Below are positions 43,066-51,558 of a stretch of 64,000 nucleotides of DNA, one piece after another. Source of the stretch: Bacillota bacterium (GTDB taxonomy: Bacteria > Bacillota > Sulfobacillia > Sulfobacillales > Sulfobacillaceae); contig JAPNUO010000001.1 in assembly GCA_026627065.1 (NCBI GenBank), positions 700,749-764,748 of the forward strand, written 5' to 3'. The position numbers and the translations under genes were made by a program. Every line of letters begins with the position of its first letter. Positions within the stretch are counted from its first letter, which is position 1. The notes below the pieces were generated by a model. It was not told the origin of the DNA. It saw nothing but the letters and a program-made list of their open reading frames with translations, and searched no databases.

Positions 43066-43530
43066 TCAGACCTGCCCGAGCGGAAAACCCAATTGGCGCT
43101 GGGCTTCATAGACGGCGATGGCTACCGCATTCGACAAATTAAGCGAGCGCACGCCTGCTGTCATAGGAATAACGCGCCAAGCGTCGGGATAGGCGGCCAG
43201 GATCTCGTCGGGCAACCCGCGCGACTCCCGGCCGAACACTAGGACATCGTTGGGACCGTACTTCACATCGCAATAGGTCGTGCCGCCGTGCGAGGTAAAC
43301 AAGTGGAACGCGCCCGCCCCGGCCAAGGTTTGGCGAACACTTTCCCAATCGGGATGCACCACCACGCGCACTAAATGCCAGTAATCGACGCCCGCGCGCC
43401 TGAGGTAGCGGTCCTCCAGCGAAAATCCGAGGGGCTCCACCAAATGCAGGACGGTACCGGTGGCCGCGCATGTCCGCGCAATATTCCCCGTATTCGGGGG
43501 AATTTCAGGTTCTACGAGAACGACGTGCAG
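43066..43530 (-). CDS. trmL: tRNA (cytidine/uridine-34-2'-O)-methyltransferase, CTG start
   Basis: TrmL methylates the wobble ribose of tRNA-Leu isoacceptors; it is a SPOUT knot enzyme. The full 154-aa protein begins (L/M)HVVLVEPEIPPNTGNIART, the invariant first motif. LVFGRESRGLP (about residue 105) and MTAGVRSLNLSNAVAIAVY complete the knot. The codon at the family start position is CTG (43528-43530), with AGGAGG 8 bases upstream and no ATG, GTG or TTG in frame nearby. An inner start at 43443 would remove motif 1. CTG initiation is therefore inferred. Confidence 0.88.
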   Translation of the reverse strand: MHVVLVEPEIPPNTGNIARTCAATGTVLHLVEPLGFSLEDRYLRRAGVDYWHLVRVVVHPDWESVRQTLAGAGAFHLFTSHGGTTYCDVKYGPNDVLVFGRESRGLPDEILAAYPDAWRVIPMTAGVRSLNLSNAVAIAVYEAQRQLGFPLGQV

Positions 43531-43539
43531 CGTCCCACC

Positions 43540-44010
43540 CTCCTTGTGCTTCGGACACCTCCAAACTTCTCCACGGCTAACACCCGGGGTCTACGGGAAA
43601 CCACCGCGACCTCTCTCCCGCTCTCGCCAGCGGCTTGCCGCGCTGCTACACCATGCGCGGCCTCAGCTTGGACCGTCCCCTCTTGCGCGGGGGGCATGCC
43701 CCGAAGGCAGAAGGACGCCACATCTTCCCGCTCGCCGGAGCGGTTCCACATCCAGCCAGCGCCTCGGGCCAGGCCCGCGCGAAACCTGGTGTCCTCGCCC
43801 ACGCACCACGCGAGGAACGCCGCGCGGCATGTCGACGCGGTCCGCGCAGTCGAGAATACGCTTGGGAAAGGGCTTCCGCGGGACACCCCCGCAGCCGTAA
43901 GAGACCTGGGAGCGCTGAGTTTGGCGAGTGGGGAGCGCGACCACCCTGCTGCCGGCGCTCTCAGCCTTGCGGCCGAGGATCGCGAGGAACACCCTCGGCG
44001 CCCGTCCCCC
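43540..44010 (-). pseudogene. Decayed IS200/IS605 tnpB fragment
   Basis: Minus-strand frames retain the C-terminal part of TnpB: ILGRKAESAGSRVVALPTRQ, then SYGCGGVPRKPFPKRI, LDCADRVDMPRGVPR. These correspond to the zinc-ribbon Cys pairs and the last RuvC Asp-N-A-A-R segment. Cys residues and the DRDVNAAR core are partly lost, and continuing similarity (AWCVGEDTRFRAGLARGAG) lies in a second frame, so at least one frameshift is present. No tnpA, N-terminal TnpB half or intact ends are seen. Confidence 0.6.
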
Positions 44011-44016
44011 ACGGAT

Positions 44017-44052
44017 CTCCCTTCGGGAGTTGCGCCGCCGGGTTTTCGGTCA
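44017..44052. repeat. Hairpin plus second copy of the 23-base block
   Basis: CTCCC-TTC-GGGAG (44017-44029) is followed by a 23-base block (44030-44052) that matches 7299-7321 at 22 of 23 positions. As at the first copy, the last three bases are the stop codon of the adjoining minus-strand gene, here the D-amino-acid aminotransferase. It borders the tnpB remnant, supporting an IS200/IS605 source. Confidence 0.6.
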
Positions 44053-44889
44053 CGCTCCCAAGGCGCGCCGATGCAACAGGTCCAGGAGGTGGAGCGCTAC
44101 CGGGCCGGCTTCCGTCCCAATGGCCCGGCCATCCACCTCCGTGACCGGCAACACCTCCGTCAGCGTTCCTGTTAAAAAGACCTCGTCCGCGTCGTACAGC
44201 AGTTCAGCCGAAAACGGCTCCTCGACCACCGAGTAGCCTGCACCGCGGGCCATCTCAATCACCACTGCCCGTGTGATCCCGGGAAGGATGTAGTTAGTGA
44301 CCGGTGCCGTAAAGATCACGCCATCCTTCACGCGAAACACATTGGCCGACGTCGCCTCGGTCACCATACCGTCCCGCACAAAGATGGCGTCAAACGCCCC
44401 CCGCTCCAGCGCCCGGCCTTTGGCCAAGACGTTCGGCAACAACCCGATGGTTTTGATCCACACTTTCGCCCAGCGATCATCGGGCACTGTAATAGCCTTC
44501 ACGCCGCGCCGCACCGTTTCCGGAGCAATCGGGTCGACCGGCCTCACCCACATCAGGACGGTGGGCTTGAGCACTCCCGGGGGCGGTGGTGCGTGACTGC
44601 GCCTTTGGGTTCCACGCGTAATTTGAATGTACAGCGACGCTTCCGGATGCTCGAGCTGGGCCAGCAGCCGGTCGCGCACCGCGGCCAATTCCTGAACATT
44701 GACCGCCTCCAGCCCAATTCCCGCCAGGCTTCGCTCCAAGCGTGCCATGTGACGGTCCCATTCAAACGGCCGCTGCCCGTAGATATGCACGACCTCATAG
44801 ACTCCGTCCGCGAACAAAAACCCGCGGTCGTCGATGGAGACTCGCGCTTCTGAGTCGTCCACGTACTGGCCGTTTAAGTAGACCTGCAC
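44050..44889 (-). CDS. dat: D-amino-acid (D-alanine) aminotransferase
   Basis: This fold-type IV PLP enzyme interconverts D-alanine and D-glutamate. The 279-aa protein has VSIDDRGFLFADGVYEVVHI (residues about 18-37), the catalytic Lys in WIKTIGLLPNVLAKGRAL (about 144-161), and the phosphate-binding VTEATSANVFRV with LTGTLTEVLPV. It can provide D-Glu for MurD. GTG 44889 follows AGGAGG by 9 bases. The C-terminus (LHRRALGA) ends exactly at the 23-base repeat, so its last residues may differ from the ancestral gene. Confidence 0.92.
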   Translation of the reverse strand: MQVYLNGQYVDDSEARVSIDDRGFLFADGVYEVVHIYGQRPFEWDRHMARLERSLAGIGLEAVNVQELAAVRDRLLAQLEHPEASLYIQITRGTQRRSHAPPPPGVLKPTVLMWVRPVDPIAPETVRRGVKAITVPDDRWAKVWIKTIGLLPNVLAKGRALERGAFDAIFVRDGMVTEATSANVFRVKDGVIFTAPVTNYILPGITRAVVIEMARGAGYSVVEEPFSAELLYDADEVFLTGTLTEVLPVTEVDGRAIGTEAGPVALHLLDLLHRRALGA

Positions 44890-44937
44890 CCGCTTTTCCT
44901 CCTAATGATCCATCGTCGAGATAGGGACACTCACACT

Positions 44938-45138
44938 CTACCACTGACCTAAATGCTCGCGGAGGATTTCGTGGGCCTCCTCAGCTTCCCCTTCGGGCAC
45001 CCGTACCTCTACGCTTCCGCGTCCGTCGTCGTTGAGTTCCACGGCTTTCAAGGTGACCAAGAGCCCTTCGGTCGACAGCAAATCCCTCACTTTTTCCGCC
45101 ACCGCCATGCTGGGCGCAATGTAGACCACCGTCCACAC
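44938..45138 (-). CDS. DUF2007-like small protein
   Basis: The 66-aa product starts with GTG 45138 (MWTVVYIAPSMAVAEKVRDL) and has the beta-alpha-beta plan of DUF2007: a strand, a helix covering residues about 12-22, VEVRVPEGEAEEAHEIL, and a last helix. Members are proposed signal-transduction or ACT-like proteins; the function is unknown. It lies 48 bases upstream of dat on the same strand. Confidence 0.65.
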   Translation of the reverse strand: MWTVVYIAPSMAVAEKVRDLLSTEGLLVTLKAVELNDDGRGSVEVRVPEGEAEEAHEILREHLGQW

Positions 45139-45253
45139 CGTCGAAATCCCCCTTTTTGCTCTCGCAGATGCGCCCCGTCAGTGCCGAACGCCCCGCGTGT
45201 GAGGAATGTTATCGATTATCACCCCATTTTCCTGCTTCATGCGCCCCTTTTCT

Positions 45254-46753
45254 TTAAAATTCCATCGGCACCTCGATGCGTTCTCCGCCCGCCGCCTCCT
45301 CCTCGGTTTTCAAGATAGAAAGGACGGCGGCAACAAAGGCGAGGCCCGCGAGCACTAAGAGGGAATAGCGCATAGTGGGAATCCAGGGAGCGCGCGGCCC
45401 GCCCGTCATGCGCCCGCCGTAGGCCGCTAAGAATCCCGCCATCAGCGTGCTCGACACTGCCGTCCCGAACGCCATCCCTAATGATCGGGCCATATTGAGA
45501 ATGCCGCCCCCGACCCCAAGGCGCTCGCTGGGAAGCGAACCCATCACCGAGCTGTTGTTCGGCGGCGTAAACATGCCGAGCCCGGCGCCGACCAACAGCA
45601 ATCCGACAATGACCAGGACCAGGTTGGCATGGATCGCCATCATGACCGCTAAGAGCGCTGCCCCGACGCCGCTCGTGGCCATCCCGAAGGTGGTCAGAAG
45701 CCGTGAGCCGTAACGGTCTGCCAAACCGCCGGCCTGAGGAGACACGACGGTCATGCCAATCGGCACAGCAGTCAACAGCAGCCCCACGATCGCCGACGGA
45801 AAGCGACCGACTTTCTCGAAAAAGAACGGCATCAAAAACAGCACGCCAAACATGACCAGATAGCTTAAGAGGCCGGTCACGTTACCCACCGTAAAGATCT
45901 TGATGCGAAACAGGCGCACGTCCACCAAAGGCGCGCGAAACCGCTTTTCCCGCAAAATGAAAAGCCAGAGCAGCACAATGGTGGCCGCGAACAATCCTAG
46001 TACTTCGCCCGACAACCAACCCACGTGCGGTGCAATGGTCACCGCCAGCATCACTGCCACCAGCGCCGGGCTAAACAAAATCGCGCCCCACCAGTCGAAC
46101 GTGGTCGAGGTTTGTGTCAGTTTGTCCTTGGGCAAAATCATCGCAGCCATCAGGGTACCGATGATGCCGACGGGCACATTGACATAAAAGATGGCGCGCC
46201 AGCCGAACAAGGCAATGAGCGCCCCCCCCACCGCCGGGCCAACCGACAGCCCAATGGCTTGGGCCGATCCTTGAAATCCGATGGCGCGACCGCGCACGTT
46301 AGAAGGCACGGTGGCGGTAATAATAGCCACCGAATTGGCTTGCAGCATCGCCGCGCCGGCCGCTTGAAACACCCGCGAGACAATCAAAAAACCAAGGCTC
46401 GGCGCCGCCCCACAAGCCGCCGAGCCGATAATAAACACGAGAAACCCAAATGTATAAAGAGGCCGGCGGCCTAACATATCGGCCAGACGGCCGAACAAGG
46501 TCAGCAGCGTCGCCAACGTCAAAAGGTAGGCAATCAGCACCCAGCCGGTGATGCTCGCACTCGCATTGTAATAGTGGGCTAAATCAGGTATCGCCACGTT
46601 GACAATGCTTGCGTCCACCGCCGCCATGAATGCGCCAATACACACCGTTCCGACCACATACCAAATGTAGTTAGGTCGGGACGTAAACCGTGCCGCAGGA
46701 AGCGACTGCCACAATGCCCGGACTCCATGAGCCCTCACGGCGTCGCTCGACAT
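45254..46753 (-). CDS. EmrB/QacA-family MFS multidrug exporter
   Basis: This 499-aa protein of about 14 membrane helices belongs to the DHA2 group. It has DASIVNVAIPDLAHYYNA (helix 1, residues about 46-63), GRLADMLGRRPLYTFGFLV (motif A, about 87-105), and GFQGSAQAIGLSVGPAVGGAL (motif C, antiporter signature). Exporters of this group use the proton gradient to expel drugs or lipids. A TetR- or MarR-type regulator is not seen next to it. GGGAGGGG precedes the ATG. It is divergent from rqcH. Confidence 0.9.
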   Translation of the reverse strand: MSSDAVRAHGVRALWQSLPAARFTSRPNYIWYVVGTVCIGAFMAAVDASIVNVAIPDLAHYYNASASITGWVLIAYLLTLATLLTLFGRLADMLGRRPLYTFGFLVFIIGSAACGAAPSLGFLIVSRVFQAAGAAMLQANSVAIITATVPSNVRGRAIGFQGSAQAIGLSVGPAVGGALIALFGWRAIFYVNVPVGIIGTLMAAMILPKDKLTQTSTTFDWWGAILFSPALVAVMLAVTIAPHVGWLSGEVLGLFAATIVLLWLFILREKRFRAPLVDVRLFRIKIFTVGNVTGLLSYLVMFGVLFLMPFFFEKVGRFPSAIVGLLLTAVPIGMTVVSPQAGGLADRYGSRLLTTFGMATSGVGAALLAVMMAIHANLVLVIVGLLLVGAGLGMFTPPNNSSVMGSLPSERLGVGGGILNMARSLGMAFGTAVSSTLMAGFLAAYGGRMTGGPRAPWIPTMRYSLLVLAGLAFVAAVLSILKTEEEAAGGERIEVPMEF

Positions 46754-46938
46754 CTTGCACCCCTCCCTAACTCTGAGAAAGTAGCGGGCTTGATGCGCGC
46801 TAAGCCCTTATACTCTTCATTATGGCATTGTCTTGTCGGGAAATCTACCAAAAAGTCCGCAAAAACTTAGTACCCCCCGGGGGATTGGACGTCTAGGGTG
46901 CCGTGCGTTAAGCTATGCCGGAAAAAGGGGGGTTCCAC

Positions 46939-48519
46939 ATGCCGTTTGATGCCTTGCTCATGCGGGCGATAGAGGCTCGCTGGCAACGCGATGTCGTCGG
47001 TGCCGCCTGCGTCAAAAGCCTGGCCGGCCCCGATCGGGTGCTTTGGATGATGAAACGCGATCACATGCACTTCCAGATCCTGGTCGTCTTAGATCCCGGA
47101 CTCAAGCGCCTGCATCGGACGTCCGACACGCGCGTCGCCGACCCGCGTCCTGTGCCCTGGCTGGAGCGCCTGACCCCTTTTACCATTACGGAAATCTCCG
47201 TACCGCCCCTGGAACGGGTCATGTACCTCACCATTCAGCATCGGGATGAGTGGGACGCGCTCCACCACGGCACGCTGGTCGTCGAGCTGGCCGGCCATCT
47301 TACCAACCTTATTTGGCTGGACGACGAAGGCCGCGTCGTAGAGGCCTGGCGCAAAGTGCCGCCGGGACGGCCGGGCCGCGCTATCTGGCCCAAAGAACCT
47401 TATGCCCCGCCGCCGTCCCGCCAGCCGGCCAACGCACTTAGCGACCCCCGGGCCTGGCCCCCCTTGGCCCGGACCTGGGTCGAGGACGGCGGCAGCTGGG
47501 AAAAGCTTCGACAAGACTTCGCGGAGGGATTTTTAGGGCCGGCTTTTCAGTGGCTCACCGACCGCGGCGAACCGGACCTCTGGGTCTATCCGCTCCTGGG
47601 CGCGGAGGCCCAGCCGGTTGACGATCTCGAGCGGGGATTGGACCGGGTGTTTCGACAGCGCGAAACCGCCCGCTGGGAACGGGAGCTCCGCCAACAACTC
47701 CTCGCCCAGATCGACCGCCGGGACGCCATTTTGCGGGAAAAGCTGGCGCAGGCGGAAAACGACCTCCGGGAAGATTGGCGCCAGTACCAGCGCCTAGGGG
47801 ATCTCTGGCTCGCGTACCAATACGCATTTTCGCCCTCTCCCGAGCCCGCTTCGCTAACCGTTCCCGACGAGGAGGGCCAATTGGTCACCCTCACCCTGAA
47901 CCCCGGCGAATCGCCGTTAGAGCGCGCCCAAGCCGCGTACCGCCAACACAAAAAAGTGAAGGCGCGCCACCAGGCGCTCTCTCAGCTGATTCCCGCCTAT
48001 CGCGCCGAACTCGCCGACCTCGCGGCGCTTCGACGAACCGCGCTCGACCCCCATCCGCTGTCTTGGTACCGCGACGCCTTAAAGCGCCAGGTGCGGGCTG
48101 CCGGCAACGAAGCCGGCGCCGGCCCCTTTCGCCGCTTTCAGAGCCTGAATGGGGTGGAAATTCTGGTCGGGCGAAATCGCGAGGAAAATCAAGAGCTCAC
48201 CTTTCGCACCGCCAAGCCCGACGATTTGTGGTTTCACGCCAAACAAGTCCCCGGCTCGCACGTCATTTTGCGCTGCGGGCGCACAAACCCCGACCTGCAA
48301 GACATCTTGGACGCGGCCACCCTGGCGGTATTCTTTTCGTCCGCCCACGCCTCCTCCCACGTGCCGGTGGACTACACGCGGCGAAAGTATGTGCGAAAGC
48401 GCCCCCATGCCGAACCCGGGGCGGTGCTGTACCGGATGGAGAAAACGCTCTACATCACCCCGGAGCCGGATCGCCTTCAGCGCCTGGGCGCGATTCGAGA
48501 AAAACTCGTGCAGGGCTAA
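46939..48519 (+). CDS. rqcH: Ribosome-quality-control factor RqcH (NFACT/Rqc2)
   Basis: RqcH binds stalled 50S subunits and adds C-terminal alanine tails to nascent chains. The 526-aa protein starts MPFDALLMRAIEARWQ, the family N-terminus; ATG 46939 has GGGGGG 6 bases upstream. It has the NFACT-N domain, a coiled-coil middle (residues about 240-390), and NFACT-R with FQSLNGVEILVGRNREENQ, then WFHAKQVPGSHVIL. The Asp-Arg pair needed for tailing in Bacillus aligns here with LERVMYL, giving Glu-Arg; this alignment is by eye. Convergent with pyrE. Confidence 0.92.
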   Translation: MPFDALLMRAIEARWQRDVVGAACVKSLAGPDRVLWMMKRDHMHFQILVVLDPGLKRLHRTSDTRVADPRPVPWLERLTPFTITEISVPPLERVMYLTIQHRDEWDALHHGTLVVELAGHLTNLIWLDDEGRVVEAWRKVPPGRPGRAIWPKEPYAPPPSRQPANALSDPRAWPPLARTWVEDGGSWEKLRQDFAEGFLGPAFQWLTDRGEPDLWVYPLLGAEAQPVDDLERGLDRVFRQRETARWERELRQQLLAQIDRRDAILREKLAQAENDLREDWRQYQRLGDLWLAYQYAFSPSPEPASLTVPDEEGQLVTLTLNPGESPLERAQAAYRQHKKVKARHQALSQLIPAYRAELADLAALRRTALDPHPLSWYRDALKRQVRAAGNEAGAGPFRRFQSLNGVEILVGRNREENQELTFRTAKPDDLWFHAKQVPGSHVILRCGRTNPDLQDILDAATLAVFFSSAHASSHVPVDYTRRKYVRKRPHAEPGAVLYRMEKTLYITPEPDRLQRLGAIREKLVQG

Positions 48520-48542
48520 GGCGCGGACAGCGTCCGGCCAGC

Positions 48543-49139
48543 CTAACGTAGGGCCTCCGTCGGCCCCTTGGGCCGACTCAAGGGCACGCCTTGACGACAC
48601 AGCGGACAGGCATCGGGAGACCAATGGGGCACGTCCGCTTTCAAGAGCGCCACAAGGGGCGGTCGAAAGGCGGGGCCGTCTTGGCTGCGGTCGACCCAGG
48701 CGCCGACGGCGCGCACTTCTCCGCCCGCGCCCTCCACGGCCGCAATCACCGCCGCCACCGATTTCCCGGTGGTCACCGCGTCTTCCACGACCACGACCGC
48801 TTCCCCCGGTGAAATCGCAAATCCCCGCCGAAAACTCATACCACCGCGAGTATCTTTCTCTGCAAACAGCATGCGGCTGCCTGGCCAGCAGCTGGCCACG
48901 GCAAAGGCAGGAATGATGCCGCCCACGGCAGGCCCGACCACCGTGCGGACTCCAAAGGGTTCCAAACGCTCGGCCAAGGCGCGCGCCCATACCCAGAGCC
49001 AGTCGGGCCGCTCGCTTAACCGGGACAGCAAGAAAAATTGGTCGCTGTGCCTGCCAGTGGTTAATAAAAAGTGACCGCGGAGATAGGCGCCGGACGCCTC
49101 AAGCATGCGCCAGGCCTCCACTTCCGAAAAGGTTGTCAT
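48543..49139 (-). CDS. pyrE: Orotate phosphoribosyltransferase
   Basis: PyrE condenses orotate with PRPP to give orotidine-5'-phosphate. The 198-aa length is usual. The PRPP-binding loop VVVVEDAVTTGKSVAAVI (residues about 110-127) is intact. FLLTTGRHSDQFF is the typical N-terminal segment, and the flexible catalytic loop carries AEKDTRGGMSFRRGF. It is the last gene of the pyr operon, 2 bases after pyrF, ending 24 bases from the convergent rqcH stop. A self-complementary run at 48556-48574 inside its end may help stop transcription. Confidence 0.95.
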   Translation of the reverse strand: MTTFSEVEAWRMLEASGAYLRGHFLLTTGRHSDQFFLLSRLSERPDWLWVWARALAERLEPFGVRTVVGPAVGGIIPAFAVASCWPGSRMLFAEKDTRGGMSFRRGFAISPGEAVVVVEDAVTTGKSVAAVIAAVEGAGGEVRAVGAWVDRSQDGPAFRPPLVALLKADVPHWSPDACPLCRQGVPLSRPKGPTEALR

Positions 49140-49141
49140 GG

Positions 49142-49831
49142 TCAGGTCTCCTCCTTCTCAGGCCTCAATGCGGCGCGGCACACCAGGTCTAAGGCCTCCC
49201 GGGGATTGTCCGCGCGCGTAATTGCCCGACCGACGACCAAGTCGGTGGCGCCACGGTTTACCGCGACCTCAGGCGTAACCACGCGCCGCTGATCGTGGAC
49301 CGCTTGACCAACGAGACGAATGCCGGGCACAACCGCGCGGGCATGAGGCCACGTGGCTCGAATTGCCGCCACCTCGTCCCCGCTCGCGACAACGCCGGAC
49401 AGCCCGGCTCCCTGGGCGAGTTCCGCCAACCGAAGCGCCCACTCACGCGGCGATCGCCCCATCCCCATCTCCCGAAGAAGGTGCTCGTCCAGGCTGGTCA
49501 GCACGGTCACTGCCACCAGCGCCATCGGCCCGGCTTCAGCCTGGGCGGCTTCCAGCATCGCTCGGCCGCCGGCCGCATGCACGGTCAACATTTTGGCCCC
49601 CAAATCGCGCACAGCCGCGACCGCGCGCCCCACAGTCCGGGGAATGTCGTGACACTTTAAATCCAAAAAAACGTCGTAACCGTCTTCACATAAGCGCCGC
49701 ACATAGCCCGGCCCGAGGCGACAAAACACCTCCAGACCCACCTTAATGTGCCGGTGAGGATGAATGGCAAGCAATACTCGCTCCACGGCCCGCTCGTCGG
49801 CTTCGTCCACGGCGACCCACACCGTCGGCAC
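49142..49831 (-). CDS. pyrF: Orotidine-5'-phosphate decarboxylase
   Basis: PyrF removes CO2 from OMP to make UMP, the last step of de novo synthesis. The 229-aa protein holds the catalytic Lys-Asp array in FLDLKCHDIPRTVGRAV (residues about 56-72), VDEADERAVERVL at the start, and the phosphate-binding VVPGIRLVGQAVHDQRR near residue 176. It is 3 bases after pyrD and 2 bases before pyrE. Confidence 0.96.
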   Translation of the reverse strand: MPTVWVAVDEADERAVERVLLAIHPHRHIKVGLEVFCRLGPGYVRRLCEDGYDVFLDLKCHDIPRTVGRAVAAVRDLGAKMLTVHAAGGRAMLEAAQAEAGPMALVAVTVLTSLDEHLLREMGMGRSPREWALRLAELAQGAGLSGVVASGDEVAAIRATWPHARAVVPGIRLVGQAVHDQRRVVTPEVAVNRGATDLVVGRAITRADNPREALDLVCRAALRPEKEET

Positions 49832-49834
49832 CTG

Positions 49835-50779
49835 CTATTCCCCTCCCTCGGCGCCGTCTGCGGTTCGCGACGTCCAGGCGGCGCCCACCGCCTCCTCTAA
49901 CGACCGAAACCCGTAATGGGCGAGGACCAGAGGCAATCTGTCGATAATTTCTTCCATTCGCTGGGGAAACTGGAAGGTAATCGTACCGACCATCACCGCC
50001 CGCGCCCCGGCCATCAGAAATTCCAGCACATCCTCGGCCGACTGAATGCCCCCCATGCCAATCACGGGCACCGAGACGCGCTGGGCAATTTCCCATACCA
50101 CGCGCAACGCAATGGGCTTAATGGCCGGCCCCGAAAGGCCGCCGGTCGTTCCCCCCAGCGCCGGGCGCCGGCGCTTGAGATCGATGGCCAGTCCAATGAC
50201 CGTATTGATGGCGGAGATCATGTCCGCCCCGCCTTCTACCACCGCCTCCGCCACGGTCCAGGGATCCGCCATGTTGGGCGACACTTTTACCATGACCGGC
50301 TTGTCGGTGACTGACCGCACCGCCCGCATGACGTGATAGGCGGCATCGGGATCGTGGCCAAACGTAATGCCCCCGGCTTTAATGTTCGGACACGAAATGT
50401 TCACTTCGAACGCGTGGATGGCGGGCTCGTTCTGCAGTCCTGCGGCCACGGTCCGGTATTCTTCCACCGTATGGCCGATGATGTTGGCAATGACGACAGT
50501 GTCCAATGTGCGCAAAAAGGGCGCATCCTCTTCCAGAAATGTTGTCAACCCGGGATTTTGCAAGCCGATCGAATTTAAGAGGCCTGACGGGGTTTCCCAC
50601 ACGCGCGGGGGCGGATTGCCGCGCCACGGTTCCGGCGAGATGCCCTTGACGCTAATCCCTCCTAACCGGTTTACTTGGACGAACCGCGCATATTCGGGGC
50701 CAAAGCCAAAAGTTCCGGACGCCGCGATAATGGGGTTTTTGAGGGTTAAGCCACGGGGCAGGCGCACGCTCAAATCCAT
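49835..50779 (-). CDS. pyrD: Dihydroorotate dehydrogenase B, catalytic subunit
   Basis: This is class 1B dihydroorotate dehydrogenase, which needs PyrK to pass electrons to NAD+. The 314-aa TIM-barrel has LKNPIIAASGTFGFGPEYAR (residues about 13-32), NSIGLQNPGL, VNISCPNIKAGG (active-site Cys near residue 134), and TTGGLSGPAIKPIALRVV. The start is ATG 50779; a longer upstream frame overlapping pyrK is an artefact. It overlaps pyrK by 10 bases. A long in-frame upstream extension makes automated start calls likely to err. Confidence 0.95.
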   Translation of the reverse strand: MDLSVRLPRGLTLKNPIIAASGTFGFGPEYARFVQVNRLGGISVKGISPEPWRGNPPPRVWETPSGLLNSIGLQNPGLTTFLEEDAPFLRTLDTVVIANIIGHTVEEYRTVAAGLQNEPAIHAFEVNISCPNIKAGGITFGHDPDAAYHVMRAVRSVTDKPVMVKVSPNMADPWTVAEAVVEGGADMISAINTVIGLAIDLKRRRPALGGTTGGLSGPAIKPIALRVVWEIAQRVSVPVIGMGGIQSAEDVLEFLMAGARAVMVGTITFQFPQRMEEIIDRLPLVLAHYGFRSLEEAVGAAWTSRTADGAEGGE

Positions 50780-51558
50780 GACCAGGCCAACTCCTCTCGG
50801 AAAAACACGGGGCCGTCCGTACAGACGCGCCGGTAACGCGGCCCCTCGGGCCCCACCGGCGTGGCGGGCACCACACAGGCAAGGCACGCGCCGATGCCAC
50901 AGCCCATGCGCTGTTCCATCGCCAGTTGCACCGGCCCTGTGGCGCCGGCAGCCACCCTGCTGACTTGGGCCAGCATTCCATTGGGGCCGCACGCCATCAC
51001 CTGTGCCTCGGGATATCGGGCCAGCCACTCCTCCAGCGGCCCGACGACAGTTCCCCGGCGGCCCGCACTCCCGTCTTCTGTCGCCAGCACCGGCAACAAT
51101 CCGGCACCTTGAAAATCTCCGGCCATGAGGATCCCATCCGCCTCGCGCGCTCCTAATATCGCACACGCGGGCGCTCGGTGCTGCGGTCCCCAGCGCTCCC
51201 AGGCGCTGTACAACGGGGGAATGCCGACACCGCCCCCGACCAGGATCCAGGGCCGGGCCGGATCCGGCGCCTGAAACCCGCGGCCCAACGGTGCCAGCAC
51301 ATCGAGCCATTCCCCGGGAGAGCGTTCAGCCAACCAAGCGGTCCCCTGACCCACCACTTGAACCAAGAGGCCCGCTCGCCCGCGCTGAGGATCAATACGC
51401 GAAAACGAGACCGGGCGCCGCAGCATACCTGGGGTCAAGATGTGGGCAAACTGGCCCGGTGCCGCCATGCTGAGCTCCGGATGCTCAATCACCAGTTCCA
51501 CATGGCGCGGCGCCACCGCCAAAGCGGCCACAATGGGAGCTTTAAACGCGCCCGCCAT
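50770..51558 (-). CDS. pyrK: Dihydroorotate dehydrogenase B, electron-transfer subunit
   Basis: PyrK binds FAD and a [2Fe-2S] cluster and moves electrons from PyrD to NAD+. The 262-aa protein starts at ATG 51558 (MAGAFKAPIVAALAV) with GGGGGG upstream. The FAD-binding RPVSFSRIDP near residue 43, the NAD motif ILVGGGVGIPPLYSAW (about 101), and the Cys set MGCGIGACLACVVP plus VCTDGPVF near the end are all present. It overlaps carB by 17 bases. Confidence 0.95.
   Translation of the reverse strand: MAGAFKAPIVAALAVAPRHVELVIEHPELSMAAPGQFAHILTPGMLRRPVSFSRIDPQRGRAGLLVQVVGQGTAWLAERSPGEWLDVLAPLGRGFQAPDPARPWILVGGGVGIPPLYSAWERWGPQHRAPACAILGAREADGILMAGDFQGAGLLPVLATEDGSAGRRGTVVGPLEEWLARYPEAQVMACGPNGMLAQVSRVAAGATGPVQLAMEQRMGCGIGACLACVVPATPVGPEGPRYRRVCTDGPVFFREELAWSWI

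Noticed and set aside
48556..48574. Terminator inside the pyrE 3' end
   Set aside because: The stem is good but no T run follows on either strand; kept only as a remark.
50780..51310. N-terminal extension of pyrD
   Set aside because: It overlaps pyrK in another frame; PyrD homologues start at the internal ATG 50779.
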